A stretch of DNA of 64,000 nucleotides from Hyphomicrobium_A sp963812795. GTDB lineage: Bacteria; Pseudomonadota; Alphaproteobacteria; Rhizobiales; Hyphomicrobiaceae. The notes beneath the pieces are model-generated. The model made no database searches, was not told where the DNA came from, and saw only the letters and a list, made by a program, of their open reading frames with translations. Location: contig CAWEWG010000014.1 of NCBI GenBank assembly GCA_963812795.1, positions 62,001 to 126,000 on the forward strand, given 5' to 3'. The position numbers were made by a program, and so were the translations under genes. Shown in pieces: positions 25,465 through 33,852 of this stretch (position 1 is the stretch's first letter; each line of letters begins with the position of its first letter).

Positions 25465-26505
25465 TCAGACCTTGCCGGGTTTTACGCGCACGCCCGGAGC
25501 CGGCCGCTCGAGCAGCACCTCGCGACGGAAACGATAGAGCTTGGCCGGACGCCCGCCGGTGCGCATTTTGACCTCACCGGTCGTCTCGACGAGGCCGGCG
25601 CCTTCGACAAGGCGGCGGAAGTTCTGCTTGTGCAGGTGCGGACCGAGGATGGCCTCGACAGTGCGCTGCAGCTCAAACAGCGTGAAATCGTCGGGCATCA
25701 GCTCAAAGATGACCGGGCGATATTTGATCTTCGCGCGCACGCGGCCAATGGCAGTAGCGAGTATGCGACGATGATCGAAGCGCATCGGCAGCCCGAGGCG
25801 CGGGCGATCTGTCCAGTGCTTGGCGGCGTCGCGGCCATCGCGCACCGCCTCTTCGACGAGTCCGGCCTCGTAAAGCAGCTCATAGCGCTCGAGAACCTTC
25901 TCTTCGTCCCAGGCGGCACCGTCGAGCGCAAAGCAGATGCGCACACGTTCCTGCCGACTGACGGGCGCGCCATTCGCCGCCGTGCGCTGCAGAGAAATCC
26001 ACTCGCGCAGGCGCGGCTCGATGGTGCTTTCGAGGATCTCGGGGCGACCGCGGCGCCAATCCTCCCACGGGAAGTACTGATACCAACTGCGCCAGGCGCC
26101 GTGCTGCATGTCGAGCGAGGGCTTGGCTTGCGTCAGCGCCAAATAGCCGATCGACACGATGTGTGGCCCGACGTCGCCGGGCTCGGCATGGCGGCCGCGA
26201 TCGCCGAACGTGTAGAGCTGTTCGGCATACCCGAGCTCCAGGCCCGTCTGCCGGTGCACCCAGGCGCGCAGTCCACCCTCGAACGTCCGGTGTTGGACCG
26301 GCGAGAACGGTCCAAAGGGCAGTCCATCGGTGGCGCCCGCGACCTCGGCGTCGTTGCGGATGATGAGCACGACGGGCTCATTGTCCGCCACCGCGACGAT
26401 TGCCGCGTTAAGGCCGATTTCAACCCCGGACGCACCGGGCTCTGCGCGAGGTTCGGTGTCGGTTTGTAAGTGCGCCGCCGACTCCCTGAGCTGGCTATAC
26501 GACAT
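25465..26505 (-). CDS. nadQ: NadQ-type NAD biosynthesis regulator (Nudix-like + winged helix)
   Basis: 346 residues. The N-terminal part (about residues 25-180) resembles a Nudix fold used as a ligand sensor (LNAAIVAVADNEPVVLIIR, GATDGLPFGPF), but the canonical catalytic Nudix box is absent, so catalysis is unlikely. The C-terminus is a winged-helix DNA-binding domain like that of NrtR: FTLFELQRTVEAILGPHLHK QNFRRLVEGAG, followed by GGRPAKLYRFRREVLL. In Alphaproteobacteria this family (NadQ) represses nadABC. The ATG at 26505 has TTGGAGGA eight bases upstream. The gene lies immediately upstream of the nadA control region, same strand. Confidence 0.88.
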   Translation of the reverse strand: MSYSQLRESAAHLQTDTEPRAEPGASGVEIGLNAAIVAVADNEPVVLIIRNDAEVAGATDGLPFGPFSPVQHRTFEGGLRAWVHRQTGLELGYAEQLYTFGDRGRHAEPGDVGPHIVSIGYLALTQAKPSLDMQHGAWRSWYQYFPWEDWRRGRPEILESTIEPRLREWISLQRTAANGAPVSRQERVRICFALDGAAWDEEKVLERYELLYEAGLVEEAVRDGRDAAKHWTDRPRLGLPMRFDHRRILATAIGRVRAKIKYRPVIFELMPDDFTLFELQRTVEAILGPHLHKQNFRRLVEGAGLVETTGEVKMRTGGRPAKLYRFRREVLLERPAPGVRVKPGKV

Positions 26506-26619
26506 GGCAGTCCTCCAACTGGGTGTGGAGACCCCCTGCAGCGGAGGCTTGTGTTCGCACGTGGTTCTTTCCGAACGCACGACGAGCACCGATGTTTCCG
26601 CGGTCACAACGTCCAATAC

Positions 26620-27243
26620 TCACAAACGTTCAATCAATTCGCGAAAGCGATGGAGAAACATGGCCTGGGCGCGGCTAGCCGGCCAGGGTTCCAGGGCTCC
26701 GAGAGCTGCGACGATCGGCGCAGCTAACCCTCCCGGTTGGCCAAAGTAAATCGTTGCTTCTTCGGTGTTGAAACCCGCCAGCCGTGTGGCCTCGAAATAG
26801 GCAGCGATGCGATCGGCGGCCTTGATCTCGGACTGAACGTTGCTCGGCAAGTCTGCGGGAACGCCGAAGCGGGTGTGGATGGCGCCGAGTAGACGCAACT
26901 CGAAGGCTTTGTAGTCGAGGCCGATGGCGGTCTTGAACGGGCTGATGAGGTCGCCGACCACGTACTCGGGCGCATCGTGCAGCAGGGCTGCGAGCCGCCA
27001 TTGCGTGGGCCAGTCACGATTGCGCGAGACCGCGATGTCCTCGACGATGAGTGCATGCTGAGCGACCGAGAGAGCGTGCGCGCCGACCGTCTGCCCATTC
27101 CAACGGGCGACACGCGCCAGTCCATGAGCGATGTCCTCGATCTCGATGTCGGCCGGCGCCGGGTTCAGCAGATCGAGCCGGCGCCCCGAGAGCATGCGCT
27201 GCCAGGCGCGTGTCGGAGCCTGGCCGTCGTCGCTCCGCGTCAC
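26620..27243 (-). CDS. HD-domain phosphohydrolase (YfbR-like)
   Basis: 207 residues from a GTG at 27243 that overlaps the tag stop codon (GTGA). The HD motif set is visible: VAQHALIVED, then ALLHDAPEYVVGDL and a later KAADRIAAYFEA. The conserved lead-in ARAWQRMLSGRRLDLLNPAP and DIEIEDIAHGLARVARWNGQ is typical of this alphaproteobacterial group. By homology it may hydrolyse deoxynucleoside 5'-monophosphates, but the substrate is inference. It is the last gene of a ygfZ-tag-HD operon with overlapping stop/start codons. Confidence 0.87.
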   Translation of the reverse strand: MTRSDDGQAPTRAWQRMLSGRRLDLLNPAPADIEIEDIAHGLARVARWNGQTVGAHALSVAQHALIVEDIAVSRNRDWPTQWRLAALLHDAPEYVVGDLISPFKTAIGLDYKAFELRLLGAIHTRFGVPADLPSNVQSEIKAADRIAAYFEATRLAGFNTEEATIYFGQPGGLAAPIVAALGALEPWPASRAQAMFLHRFRELIERL

Positions 27244-27851
27244 GACTTCATGCTCGCTTGCTGCAGCTTGGCGCACTCGGCGTACCGGAAGCATGAGACG
27301 AGATGATCGTTGACCATCCCCGATGACTGCATGAAGGCGTAGACCGTCGTCGGGCCGACGAAACGGAAGCCCTCCGCCTTCAGCGCTTTGGAAATGCGTT
27401 TCGACAACTCCGTCTCCGCCGGGATATCGCCCATGCCGCGCGCGCGATTCTGCGCCGGACCCTCGTCGCCGAGGAAGCCGGCGAGGAACGTCTTGAGGCG
27501 CGTGCGCTCGTGCAGCTGCAGATACGCCTTGGCATTGTCGATGGTGGCTTCGATCTTGGCGCGGTTGCGGACGATGCCCTCATCCGACATCAGCCGCGCG
27601 ATGTCCTTGGCGCCGTACTTGGCGATGCGCTGCGGATCGAACCTGTCGAAGGCGCGGCGGAAGTTCTCGCGCTTGCGCAGGATGGTGATCCACGACAGGC
27701 CGGCCTGGAAGCCTTCCAGCACCAGCTTTTCGAAGATGGCGCGGTCCGTCTTCAGGGGCACGCCCCATTCCTCGTCGTGGTAGCGCTGGTACTCGGCATC
27801 GCTGCCGGCCCAGGAACAGCGCACGATCTTGGCGTCGGTTGTCCGGTTCAT
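27240..27851 (-). CDS. tag: DNA-3-methyladenine glycosylase I
   Basis: 203 residues. It removes 3-methyladenine from alkylated DNA in base-excision repair. Tag-family blocks are present: RCSWAGSDAEYQRYHDEEWG at the N-terminus, EGFQAGLSWITILRKRENFR, and the C-terminal FVGPTTVYAFMQSSGMVNDH with zinc-ligand residues C, H, H and C expected (C in RCSW, H in VNDHLVSC, C in VSCFRYAEC). The start overlaps the ygfZ stop by four bases (ATGA), and the end overlaps the HD gene. Confidence 0.93.
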   Translation of the reverse strand: MNRTTDAKIVRCSWAGSDAEYQRYHDEEWGVPLKTDRAIFEKLVLEGFQAGLSWITILRKRENFRRAFDRFDPQRIAKYGAKDIARLMSDEGIVRNRAKIEATIDNAKAYLQLHERTRLKTFLAGFLGDEGPAQNRARGMGDIPAETELSKRISKALKAEGFRFVGPTTVYAFMQSSGMVNDHLVSCFRYAECAKLQQASMKS

Positions 27852-28753
27852 ACGCTGGAGCCCTCGGGCTTGGCCTCCAGCCTGAAGCGCGCCCAGGCGG
27901 GGATGTCGATGCGTACGGGTACGCCGCCGGCGCGCAGCGTCTCGCCTTTGTCGATGAACTCGGCGGCGCGGTCGAGCCGGATCGGTGCCAGGCCGCGCGG
28001 ACCGGCGACCGAGCCGAGGGTACCGATCTCGACACCGGCAGCGGCGATCGAGGCACCACGCGCGGGAAGCGGCGAATCCGCGACGACGGGCACGATACGC
28101 CGCCGCGACGTGCCGCGATTTTGCATGCGCGATACGACTTCCTGCCCGACGTAGCACCCTTTCTCGAACGACACGCCGTGGAGCTGATCGAACAGCGCCT
28201 CGTGCGGGAACGCGTCGCCGAAAGCGTAGTCCTTGCCGCCCTCCGGTACGCCCAGACCGATGCGATAGGCGTGATACTCTTCCTGCGTCGCGCTCTGCGC
28301 ATTTTCGCCGCCGAGCGCCCAGTCGGAGCGTAGTGTCGTCAACTCGCGCCGGCCGAGCGCGGCAAGGCGTGGATCGGCAAAGCGCAGCGGCGCCGGACCT
28401 GTTCCTTCGGGCGGGCGCTCGTCGCAGCCGCCCCAGATGGCCGCGACGGTGTAATCGGCCGAGGCATCCTTGATGGCGACGTCGGCGCGCAGCTTATACA
28501 TCTTGAGACGTTCGGCGAGCTCCGCCGCCTTGGCGCGCACCGTCTCCAGGCAAAAGCCGTCGGGGCTCTTCACCACGAAGAACTCGAACAGGATTTTTCC
28601 CTGCGGGCTGAGCAGACCGGCGTGCAGCGCACCCTGCTGGGCGATAAGGTCCATATCGTTGGTTATCACGCCCTGCAGCAGCTTCGCCGCGTCGGGACCC
28701 TCGACGCTGACGACGCCGCGATCGGGCAGCAGCGCTAGTTTGCTTTCGGCCAT
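27848..28753 (-). CDS. ygfZ: YgfZ folate-binding iron-sulfur maintenance protein
   Basis: 301 residues. A tetrahydrofolate-dependent protein needed for activity of some Fe-S enzymes. The aminomethyltransferase-like fold is recognisable from VSVEGPDAAKLLQGVITNDM and LLSPQGKILFEFFV. The family signature KGCYVGQEVVSRMQNRG, containing the conserved cysteine, lies near residue 205. It is the first gene of the ygfZ-tag-HD operon and divergent from the dihydroorotase gene, with 78 bases between the starts. Confidence 0.93.
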   Translation of the reverse strand: MAESKLALLPDRGVVSVEGPDAAKLLQGVITNDMDLIAQQGALHAGLLSPQGKILFEFFVVKSPDGFCLETVRAKAAELAERLKMYKLRADVAIKDASADYTVAAIWGGCDERPPEGTGPAPLRFADPRLAALGRRELTTLRSDWALGGENAQSATQEEYHAYRIGLGVPEGGKDYAFGDAFPHEALFDQLHGVSFEKGCYVGQEVVSRMQNRGTSRRRIVPVVADSPLPARGASIAAAGVEIGTLGSVAGPRGLAPIRLDRAAEFIDKGETLRAGGVPVRIDIPAWARFRLEAKPEGSSV

Positions 28754-28831
28754 CGTTTCCCCGCTCCGGTTGCAACCGGCGTCCGATTTACGTATGCGGG
28801 GCGCGGGCCGGAGGCAAGCCGCGGAGAGCTT

Positions 28832-30157
28832 ATGAGCACGTTCGACCTCGTGCTGAAGGGTGGCACCGTCGTCAATCAGGACGGCGTCGGCCTCCGCGAT
28901 GTCGGCGTCCGCGCCGGCCGGGTCGTCGCCATCGGTAACCTTGACCTCGCCAAGGCGGGAGAGGTGGTCGACGTGCGCGGCCTGCACGTGCTCCCCGGGG
29001 TCATCGACACGCAGGTGCATTTTCGCGAGCCGGGCCTGGAACACAAGGAAGACCTGGAGAGCGGCTCGCGCAGCGCCGTGCTCGGCGGCGTCACCGCCGT
29101 GTTCGAGATGCCCAACACCAAGCCGCTGACCACCACCGAGGCGACGCTGGCCGACAAGGTGGCGCGCGCCCGCAATCGCATGTTCTGCGACTTTGCCTTC
29201 TACGTTGGCGGCACGCGCGAGAACATTGCTGACATCCCCACGCTGGAAAGGCTCGAAGGCTCGGCCGGCATCAAGGTCTTCATGGGCTCCTCGACCGGCG
29301 ATCTGCTGGTCGACGATGAGACTTCACTCGACCGCATCATCGGCGCCCTGCATCGCCGCGCCGCCTTCCACTCGGAGGACGAGGCGCGCCTCATCGAGCG
29401 CATGCACCTGCGCCGTGCCGGCGATCCCTCATCGCATCCCGAGTGGCGCGATGAGGAAGCCGCAATCATATCGACGACGCGCCTCGTCCGACTTGCCGAG
29501 AAGCACAAGCGGCGCGTGCACGTGCTGCACGTCTCGACCGCCGCCGAAATGGCTTTCCTCGCCGACCACAAGGCTTGGGCAAGCGTCGAGGTGACGCCGC
29601 ATCATCTGACTTTGGTGGCACCCGAGTGCTACGAGAAGCTCGGCACCTACGCGCAGATGAACCCGCCCGTGCGCGACGATCGCCACCGCCAAGCCATCTG
29701 GGCCGGTCTCGCCGCCGGCACCGTCGACGTGCTCGGCTCCGACCACGCGCCGCATACGCGCGAAGAGAAGGACCACGCCTATCCCGGTTCGCACTCGGGA
29801 ATGACCGGCGTGCAGACGCTCGTGCCCATCATGCTCGATCACGTCAACGCGGGACGGCTCACCATCGAGCGCTTCGTCGATCTGACGAGCCACGGGCCGC
29901 AGCGGCTGTTCGGCATCCGCGGCAAGGGTCGCATCGCCGCCGGCTACGATGCCGATTTCACCGTTGTCGATTTGCAGCGCGAAAAGACGATCACGCACGC
30001 GCAGGTGGCCAGCCGCGCCGGTTGGACGCCCTACGACGGCAAGCGCGTCAAAGGCTGGCCGGTGGGCACCTTCGTGCGCGGCCGCCGCGTGATGTGGGAA
30101 GGCGAGATCGTCGGGGCCGCACACGGCGCCCCAGTCGGCTTCCTCGAAGGCTACTGA
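28832..30157 (+). CDS. Dihydroorotase-family amidohydrolase (variant metal site)
   Basis: 441 residues of the class I dihydroorotase/hydantoinase type (carbamoyl-aspartate to dihydroorotate in pyrimidine synthesis). Visible active-site elements: DTQVHFREPG at residues 59-68, the carbamylated-lysine candidate K148 in IKVFMGSSTG, H180 in FHSEDEARL, histidines 230 and 233 in VHVLHVST, and D304 in LGSDHAPHTREEK. In the first motif the usual HxH is QxH (Q61), so one metal ligand is lost. From memory this variant recurs in Hyphomicrobiales. The annotation as active dihydroorotase is therefore probable, not certain. Confidence 0.85.
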   Translation: MSTFDLVLKGGTVVNQDGVGLRDVGVRAGRVVAIGNLDLAKAGEVVDVRGLHVLPGVIDTQVHFREPGLEHKEDLESGSRSAVLGGVTAVFEMPNTKPLTTTEATLADKVARARNRMFCDFAFYVGGTRENIADIPTLERLEGSAGIKVFMGSSTGDLLVDDETSLDRIIGALHRRAAFHSEDEARLIERMHLRRAGDPSSHPEWRDEEAAIISTTRLVRLAEKHKRRVHVLHVSTAAEMAFLADHKAWASVEVTPHHLTLVAPECYEKLGTYAQMNPPVRDDRHRQAIWAGLAAGTVDVLGSDHAPHTREEKDHAYPGSHSGMTGVQTLVPIMLDHVNAGRLTIERFVDLTSHGPQRLFGIRGKGRIAAGYDADFTVVDLQREKTITHAQVASRAGWTPYDGKRVKGWPVGTFVRGRRVMWEGEIVGAAHGAPVGFLEGY

Positions 30158-30166
30158 GCTAGCCGA

Positions 30167-31021
30167 CTACAGCGGATCACCGTAACGGTCGTCGCGATCG
30201 CGGTCGTAGCGGTCGTAGTCGCGCGGCGGATCGTCGTCGTAGTCATCGTCGTCGGGATAGCGATCCGGCGCGCGCATTTCCCGATCGTCCTCCTCCGGCG
30301 CCGCTTCGACCACCGGCGGGGGCGCGGGTGCGGCGACCATCTGCGTCGACAGATGCTTGACCACGGTCACCGGCGTGCCGATCGTCGCCAGCGACGCCAA
30401 GTGCAGCACATGCTCGTTCATCATGCGGAAGCAGCCCGACGAGGCCGCCTGCCCGATGGTCTTGGGATCGTTGGTGCCGTGTATGCGGTAGAGCGTGTTG
30501 CCCAGATAGAGCGCCTGGGCGCCGAGCGGGTTCTTCAGGCCGCCCGTCATCTTGTCGGGCAGGCGCGGGTCGCGGGCGATCATCTCTTTCGGCGGGTGCC
30601 AGTCGGGCCAGGCTTGCTGGCGGCTGATCACCTCCGTGCCGGTCCAGGAGAATCCCTCGCGGCCGACGGAGATCGGATACTGATATGCCTCGCTCGGCGA
30701 CAGGATGAAATAGAGGGTCCGCCCGGCGCTATCGATGACGATCGAGTTGGCGGTGAAGTTGCTCCGGAACGGCACCTTGGGCGGTGCCACCGGGGCGATC
30801 ATCGGCCGCACGCCGCCGCTGCGGGTGATCGGCGCACGGCCGTAGTCGCCGTAGCCCCATTCGTCGGCATAGTCGCCGCGCCATTGCTGATAGCTGCGCG
30901 GTCGCGGCTCCCAGAACCTTTGGCGGCCAAATCCCTGGTCGCCGTAGAACTGGGCAACCGCCGGCGTCACGTCGGCCAATGTCGCGACGGCCGCCGCCGC
31001 TAGTGCTGTACGCAGCAACAT
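30167..31021 (-). CDS. L,D-transpeptidase (YkuD domain) with disordered charged tail
   Basis: 284 residues from MLLRTALAAAAVATLADV, a signal peptide. After an aromatic and Arg-rich linker (residues 25-75), a YkuD catalytic domain runs from about 90 to 220. It contains NSIVIDSAGRTLYFILSP, RDPRLPDKMTGGLKNPLGA and the catalytic motif HGTNDPKTIGQAASSGCFRM with the nucleophilic cysteine. It cross-links peptidoglycan or attaches proteins to it in the periplasm. The last 50 residues are almost only D, R, Y and P, an unusual low-complexity tail. It is convergent with the dihydroorotase gene. Confidence 0.88.
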   Translation of the reverse strand: MLLRTALAAAAVATLADVTPAVAQFYGDQGFGRQRFWEPRPRSYQQWRGDYADEWGYGDYGRAPITRSGGVRPMIAPVAPPKVPFRSNFTANSIVIDSAGRTLYFILSPSEAYQYPISVGREGFSWTGTEVISRQQAWPDWHPPKEMIARDPRLPDKMTGGLKNPLGAQALYLGNTLYRIHGTNDPKTIGQAASSGCFRMMNEHVLHLASLATIGTPVTVVKHLSTQMVAAPAPPPVVEAAPEEDDREMRAPDRYPDDDDYDDDPPRDYDRYDRDRDDRYGDPL

Positions 31022-31128
31022 GATGCTTCCCCCGGGGCTAGAGGTGATGACGCGTTGAATTTGGGAACGCCCCAACGTCTTGCAAGTTGCCGTGGCGAAA
31101 ATATTTGGAAGTCCCGCTACTTATCGCC

Positions 31129-31755
31129 TCACTCGGCCTTTTTGAAGGAGTGCCAAGTGCCGTCGGCGCCAATGGTCAGACGCCACCACGTCCACTTCTT
31201 TTTCGCCTGCATACGCTTCGCCTCCGCCGCGCCCACAAGGCGAATGAGGTCGACCTCTTGCGACGGCGTCAGCTTGTCGAGCTCGACCTCGGCGAGGTAG
31301 GGCCAGACATAGATGATGTTGTTCTCGAGATCCTTGCCGAACGGCAGCTCGGCGGCGTTCATGCTGAGGATCTCGGCGAGCACGGCGAGGATTTCGCGGC
31401 CGTTGCCGTCGCCCGATGTCTTCTTCCAATAGGCGATCGGGTCTTCGCTGGCCGCCGCGGCGACCTCGGGCTTCAGCTCGTTCCAATCGAGCGGGACGCG
31501 CAGGTCGTCGATGTTGCCCGAATGCGCGGCGGCGAGAATCGCTTGCCGCATCTCCTCGACGGGCGCGGGCAGCGGCCCGGGATTTTCACCCGGCTTGTGC
31601 GGCTTGCGGCCGCCCGCGACCTTGCTCGGCTTCTCGTCGTTCTCGGCCGCGGCCATCCTTTCGAGCGCCACGCCCGGAGCCGCATGGACAAGGCAGACCA
31701 CCACCAGTACCAATACTGCCGACCCAGCCAAACGTCCTTTGAGGATTGAAGGCAT
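31129..31755 (-). CDS. Exported protein of unknown function
   Basis: 208 residues from the ATG at 31755, giving a clear signal peptide (MPSILKGRLAGSAVLVLVVV, end near GVALE). A Lys/Pro-rich linker (KPHKPGENPGPLPAP) follows. The conserved-looking domain contains EEMRQAILAAAHSGNIDDLR, EDPIAYWKKTSGDG, GREILAVLAEILSMN and IIYVWPYLAEVELDKLTPSQ, then ends WTWWRLTIGADGTWHSFKK. It is probably periplasmic. I recall similar hypothetical proteins in other Hyphomicrobiales but no assigned function. It is divergent from the LysE-type exporter. Confidence 0.75.
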   Translation of the reverse strand: MPSILKGRLAGSAVLVLVVVCLVHAAPGVALERMAAAENDEKPSKVAGGRKPHKPGENPGPLPAPVEEMRQAILAAAHSGNIDDLRVPLDWNELKPEVAAAASEDPIAYWKKTSGDGNGREILAVLAEILSMNAAELPFGKDLENNIIYVWPYLAEVELDKLTPSQEVDLIRLVGAAEAKRMQAKKKWTWWRLTIGADGTWHSFKKAE

Positions 31756-31830
31756 CAGTAAGCTCCGGCGCGGTCTGAGGGGATCATCCGCCAATCACCG
31801 TCCGTCATGCGGTCCGGTAAAGGAAGGTGC

Positions 31831-32499
31831 ATGGAGTTTCTGCCCAATCCGCTCATCATTCCCGTCGGTATCATCATAGGAATTCTTGTCGCCGCGCCCG
31901 TCGGCCCCGTCAACGTTCTGTGCATCCAGCGCGCCATCGAGCGCGGATTTTGGGGAGGCATTGCGGCGGGCCTCGGCGCTATGCTTGGCGACGGGCTGAT
32001 CGCCTTGTGCGCGGCAATGGGTGTCGGCGCCATTTCCGGCGCTGTCCAGGATCATCGCATGACCATCCAGGTCTTGGGTGGCGTCGTGCTCTTCCTTTTT
32101 GGCATGAAGCTCTACTTCGCGCCGCCGCGCGTCGTGCCGGTGACCCCGGTGACAGAGGGGCATGCAGAAACGCTGCGCGACTTCGTCTGGGATATCCCGC
32201 AAACCTTCCTGCTCACCATCACCAATCCCGGCGCCGTGCTCGGGCTGTTCGCCATCTTCGGCGGCGTGTCGACGTTCGTCGAGGTGGAGAGCTACGCCGA
32301 CGCGCTGACCATCGTCGCCGCCGTCATGGGCGGCAGCCTGGCGTGGTGGGTGGGGCTGTCGCACCTCATCGCGCGTTTCCGCCATCGCCTCAGCCTGTCG
32401 CGGCTGCAGTTGGTCAACCAGATTGCCGGCCTGCTGCTCGTCGGCTTCGGCGTGATATTGATCGGCGAGGTCGTCGCCAAGCGTATCGGCGTGCTGTGA
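31831..32499 (+). CDS. LysE-family translocator
   Basis: 222 residues; an inner-membrane exporter of the LysE/RhtB superfamily, which pumps out amino acids or related small metabolites. Five to six hydrophobic helices are visible. The first helix carries the family mark PVGPVNVLCIQRAIERGFWGG, and the third region TFLLTITNPGAVLGLFAIFG corresponds to the conserved NP motif. GGAAGG-like AAAGGAAGG lies just before the ATG at 31831. The substrate cannot be predicted. Confidence 0.88.
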   Translation: MEFLPNPLIIPVGIIIGILVAAPVGPVNVLCIQRAIERGFWGGIAAGLGAMLGDGLIALCAAMGVGAISGAVQDHRMTIQVLGGVVLFLFGMKLYFAPPRVVPVTPVTEGHAETLRDFVWDIPQTFLLTITNPGAVLGLFAIFGGVSTFVEVESYADALTIVAAVMGGSLAWWVGLSHLIARFRHRLSLSRLQLVNQIAGLLLVGFGVILIGEVVAKRIGVL

Positions 32500-32508
32500 G
32501 GCGCCGGC

Positions 32509-32754
32509 CTATTGCCGCGTGCGGTGAAGCGTGAACTCGCCGATGCGGATGCGTCGTTCAAGGCCATTGGCCAGCTTCACCACCGCGTCCTCGCCGAACT
32601 GCGAGACGAGATCGGTCAGTGCGGTGAACAGCGCGGCATACGCCATCTGCTCGTTGGGCACGCCGCTTTCCGTACCCTCGTCCCATGCTTCGAGAATGAG
32701 CGATAGCGCCCGGTAGGTGGAATCGTCGGCATCAAGCCCGTCGAATAGCTGCAT
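32509..32754 (-). CDS. Conserved small soluble protein, unknown
   Basis: 81 residues from the ATG at 32754, which has AAGGGGGT nine bases upstream. It begins MQLFDGLDADDSTYRALSLI and ends with a basic strand (RRIRIGEFTLHR). Two amphipathic helices are likely. No function is known to me. The reading frame continues further upstream, but that part looks non-coding. It is convergent with the LysE gene. Confidence 0.65.
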   Translation of the reverse strand: MQLFDGLDADDSTYRALSLILEAWDEGTESGVPNEQMAYAALFTALTDLVSQFGEDAVVKLANGLERRIRIGEFTLHRTRQ

Positions 32755-32926
32755 CGGTAACCCCCTTACGAGCCGAAACCCCCCGTTATCGGTCGCGGGT
32801 CGTTGCATGTGGCAGGGCGCTGGTTGCGCGATCCCGCCGGTGCAGGTCCATATCACGCGAAAGCGTGCAGCAAAGAGGCGGCCGCGTTCACAGTAAACAT
32901 TGGATCGATAGCTGCTTCGGGGCGGG

Positions 32927-33316
32927 CTACGGCACCGAGCGCACGAGCGTGTCGGCGATGGTCGCACCCTCGGCGACGAAGCGATTGATGGCGCTCTGCG
33001 CCGACGGGCTGCAGGTATTATAGGTGCGGCTGTAGCTTTGATAACCCTTGTTGAAGCTGCGTGTCAGTTTGGCTTTGCGCAGCGCCGTCGAGCCTTCCGA
33101 CTGCACGAGCTCGGCCATGCGCTCGCGCCACTGCTGGCCTTCCTCCGCGCCGCACAGCTCGCGCAGATAATGAACCGCGCCGAGGATTTCTGACAGGCGG
33201 AACAGCCGGTCGTCGTAGGGCTTGCTGTCTGGCGCCGCCGCAACGGGAAGCGCCGTCGCGAGGACAAGCAGCGCGAACACGGTTAGGGCGGAAAATCTGT
33301 TACGTGCGATCAGCAT
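32927..33316 (-). CDS. TIGR02301-family exported protein
   Basis: 129 residues. The signal peptide MLIARNRFSALTVFALLVLA is followed by a small helical domain. The family pattern is visible: RLFRLSEILGAVHYLRELCG at about residues 39-58, WRERMAELVQSE, and FNKGYQSYSRTYNTCSPSA. Two cysteines may pair. Function is unknown; it is restricted to Alphaproteobacteria as far as I recall. Confidence 0.82.
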   Translation of the reverse strand: MLIARNRFSALTVFALLVLATALPVAAAPDSKPYDDRLFRLSEILGAVHYLRELCGAEEGQQWRERMAELVQSEGSTALRKAKLTRSFNKGYQSYSRTYNTCSPSAQSAINRFVAEGATIADTLVRSVP

Positions 33317-33356
33317 GGTCGGACTTTAGCACCGATTCTGGACGTTCCGGAGGCGG

Positions 33357-33812
33357 CTATTCGGCATTCGCGGCAAGAAGTCGCCGCGCTTCCTCGATGA
33401 CGTGGCGGGTGCCCGGCGTCATCGGCAGATCCGCCAGCTCGGCGATGGCGATGAGACGGGCGTCGCGCGCGTCGCCTCCCGGCTTTGGCGCCCCGTCGCC
33501 GATGCGACCGAAATAGGTGGCGAGCACGTAGTGCAGCACGACGGCGTCGGTCTCGTCGCGGTCGATGATGTCGTAGACGCCGGCGAGCCCCACGATGTGC
33601 GCCTCGAGCCCCGTCTCCTCGTTGACTTCCCGGCGCGCCGCATCCTCGGCGGTCTCGCCGGCCTCGATCGATCCGCCGGGCAGGCTCCACAGGCCCTCGG
33701 ATGGCCCATCGCCGCGCTCGACCAGCAGCACGGCTTCACCGCGAAATAGCACCGCGCTTGCCCCGGCCTTCGGCCACGCGCCGTTCGTGTCAGTCTCACC
33801 GCTCGTCGCCAT
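33357..33812 (-). CDS. Nudix hydrolase (MutT/ADP-ribose pyrophosphatase-like)
   Basis: 151 residues. The Nudix box GGSIEAGETAEDAARREVNE ETG fits Gx5Ex7REVxEExGU fully, so the enzyme is probably active and Mg-dependent. The preceding strand LWSLPGG and the following LVGVYDIIDRDE-type region fit an ADP-ribose or nucleotide-sugar hydrolase, but the substrate is inference. It is divergent from the yedK gene, with 40 bases between the starts, so the promoters must overlap. Confidence 0.87.
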   Translation of the reverse strand: MATSGETDTNGAWPKAGASAVLFRGEAVLLVERGDGPSEGLWSLPGGSIEAGETAEDAARREVNEETGLEAHIVGLAGVYDIIDRDETDAVVLHYVLATYFGRIGDGAPKPGGDARDARLIAIAELADLPMTPGTRHVIEEARRLLAANAE

Positions 33813-33852
33813 GCGACTTTTCTCCCTGGCCGCGAATGATTACCTTGAGTGC

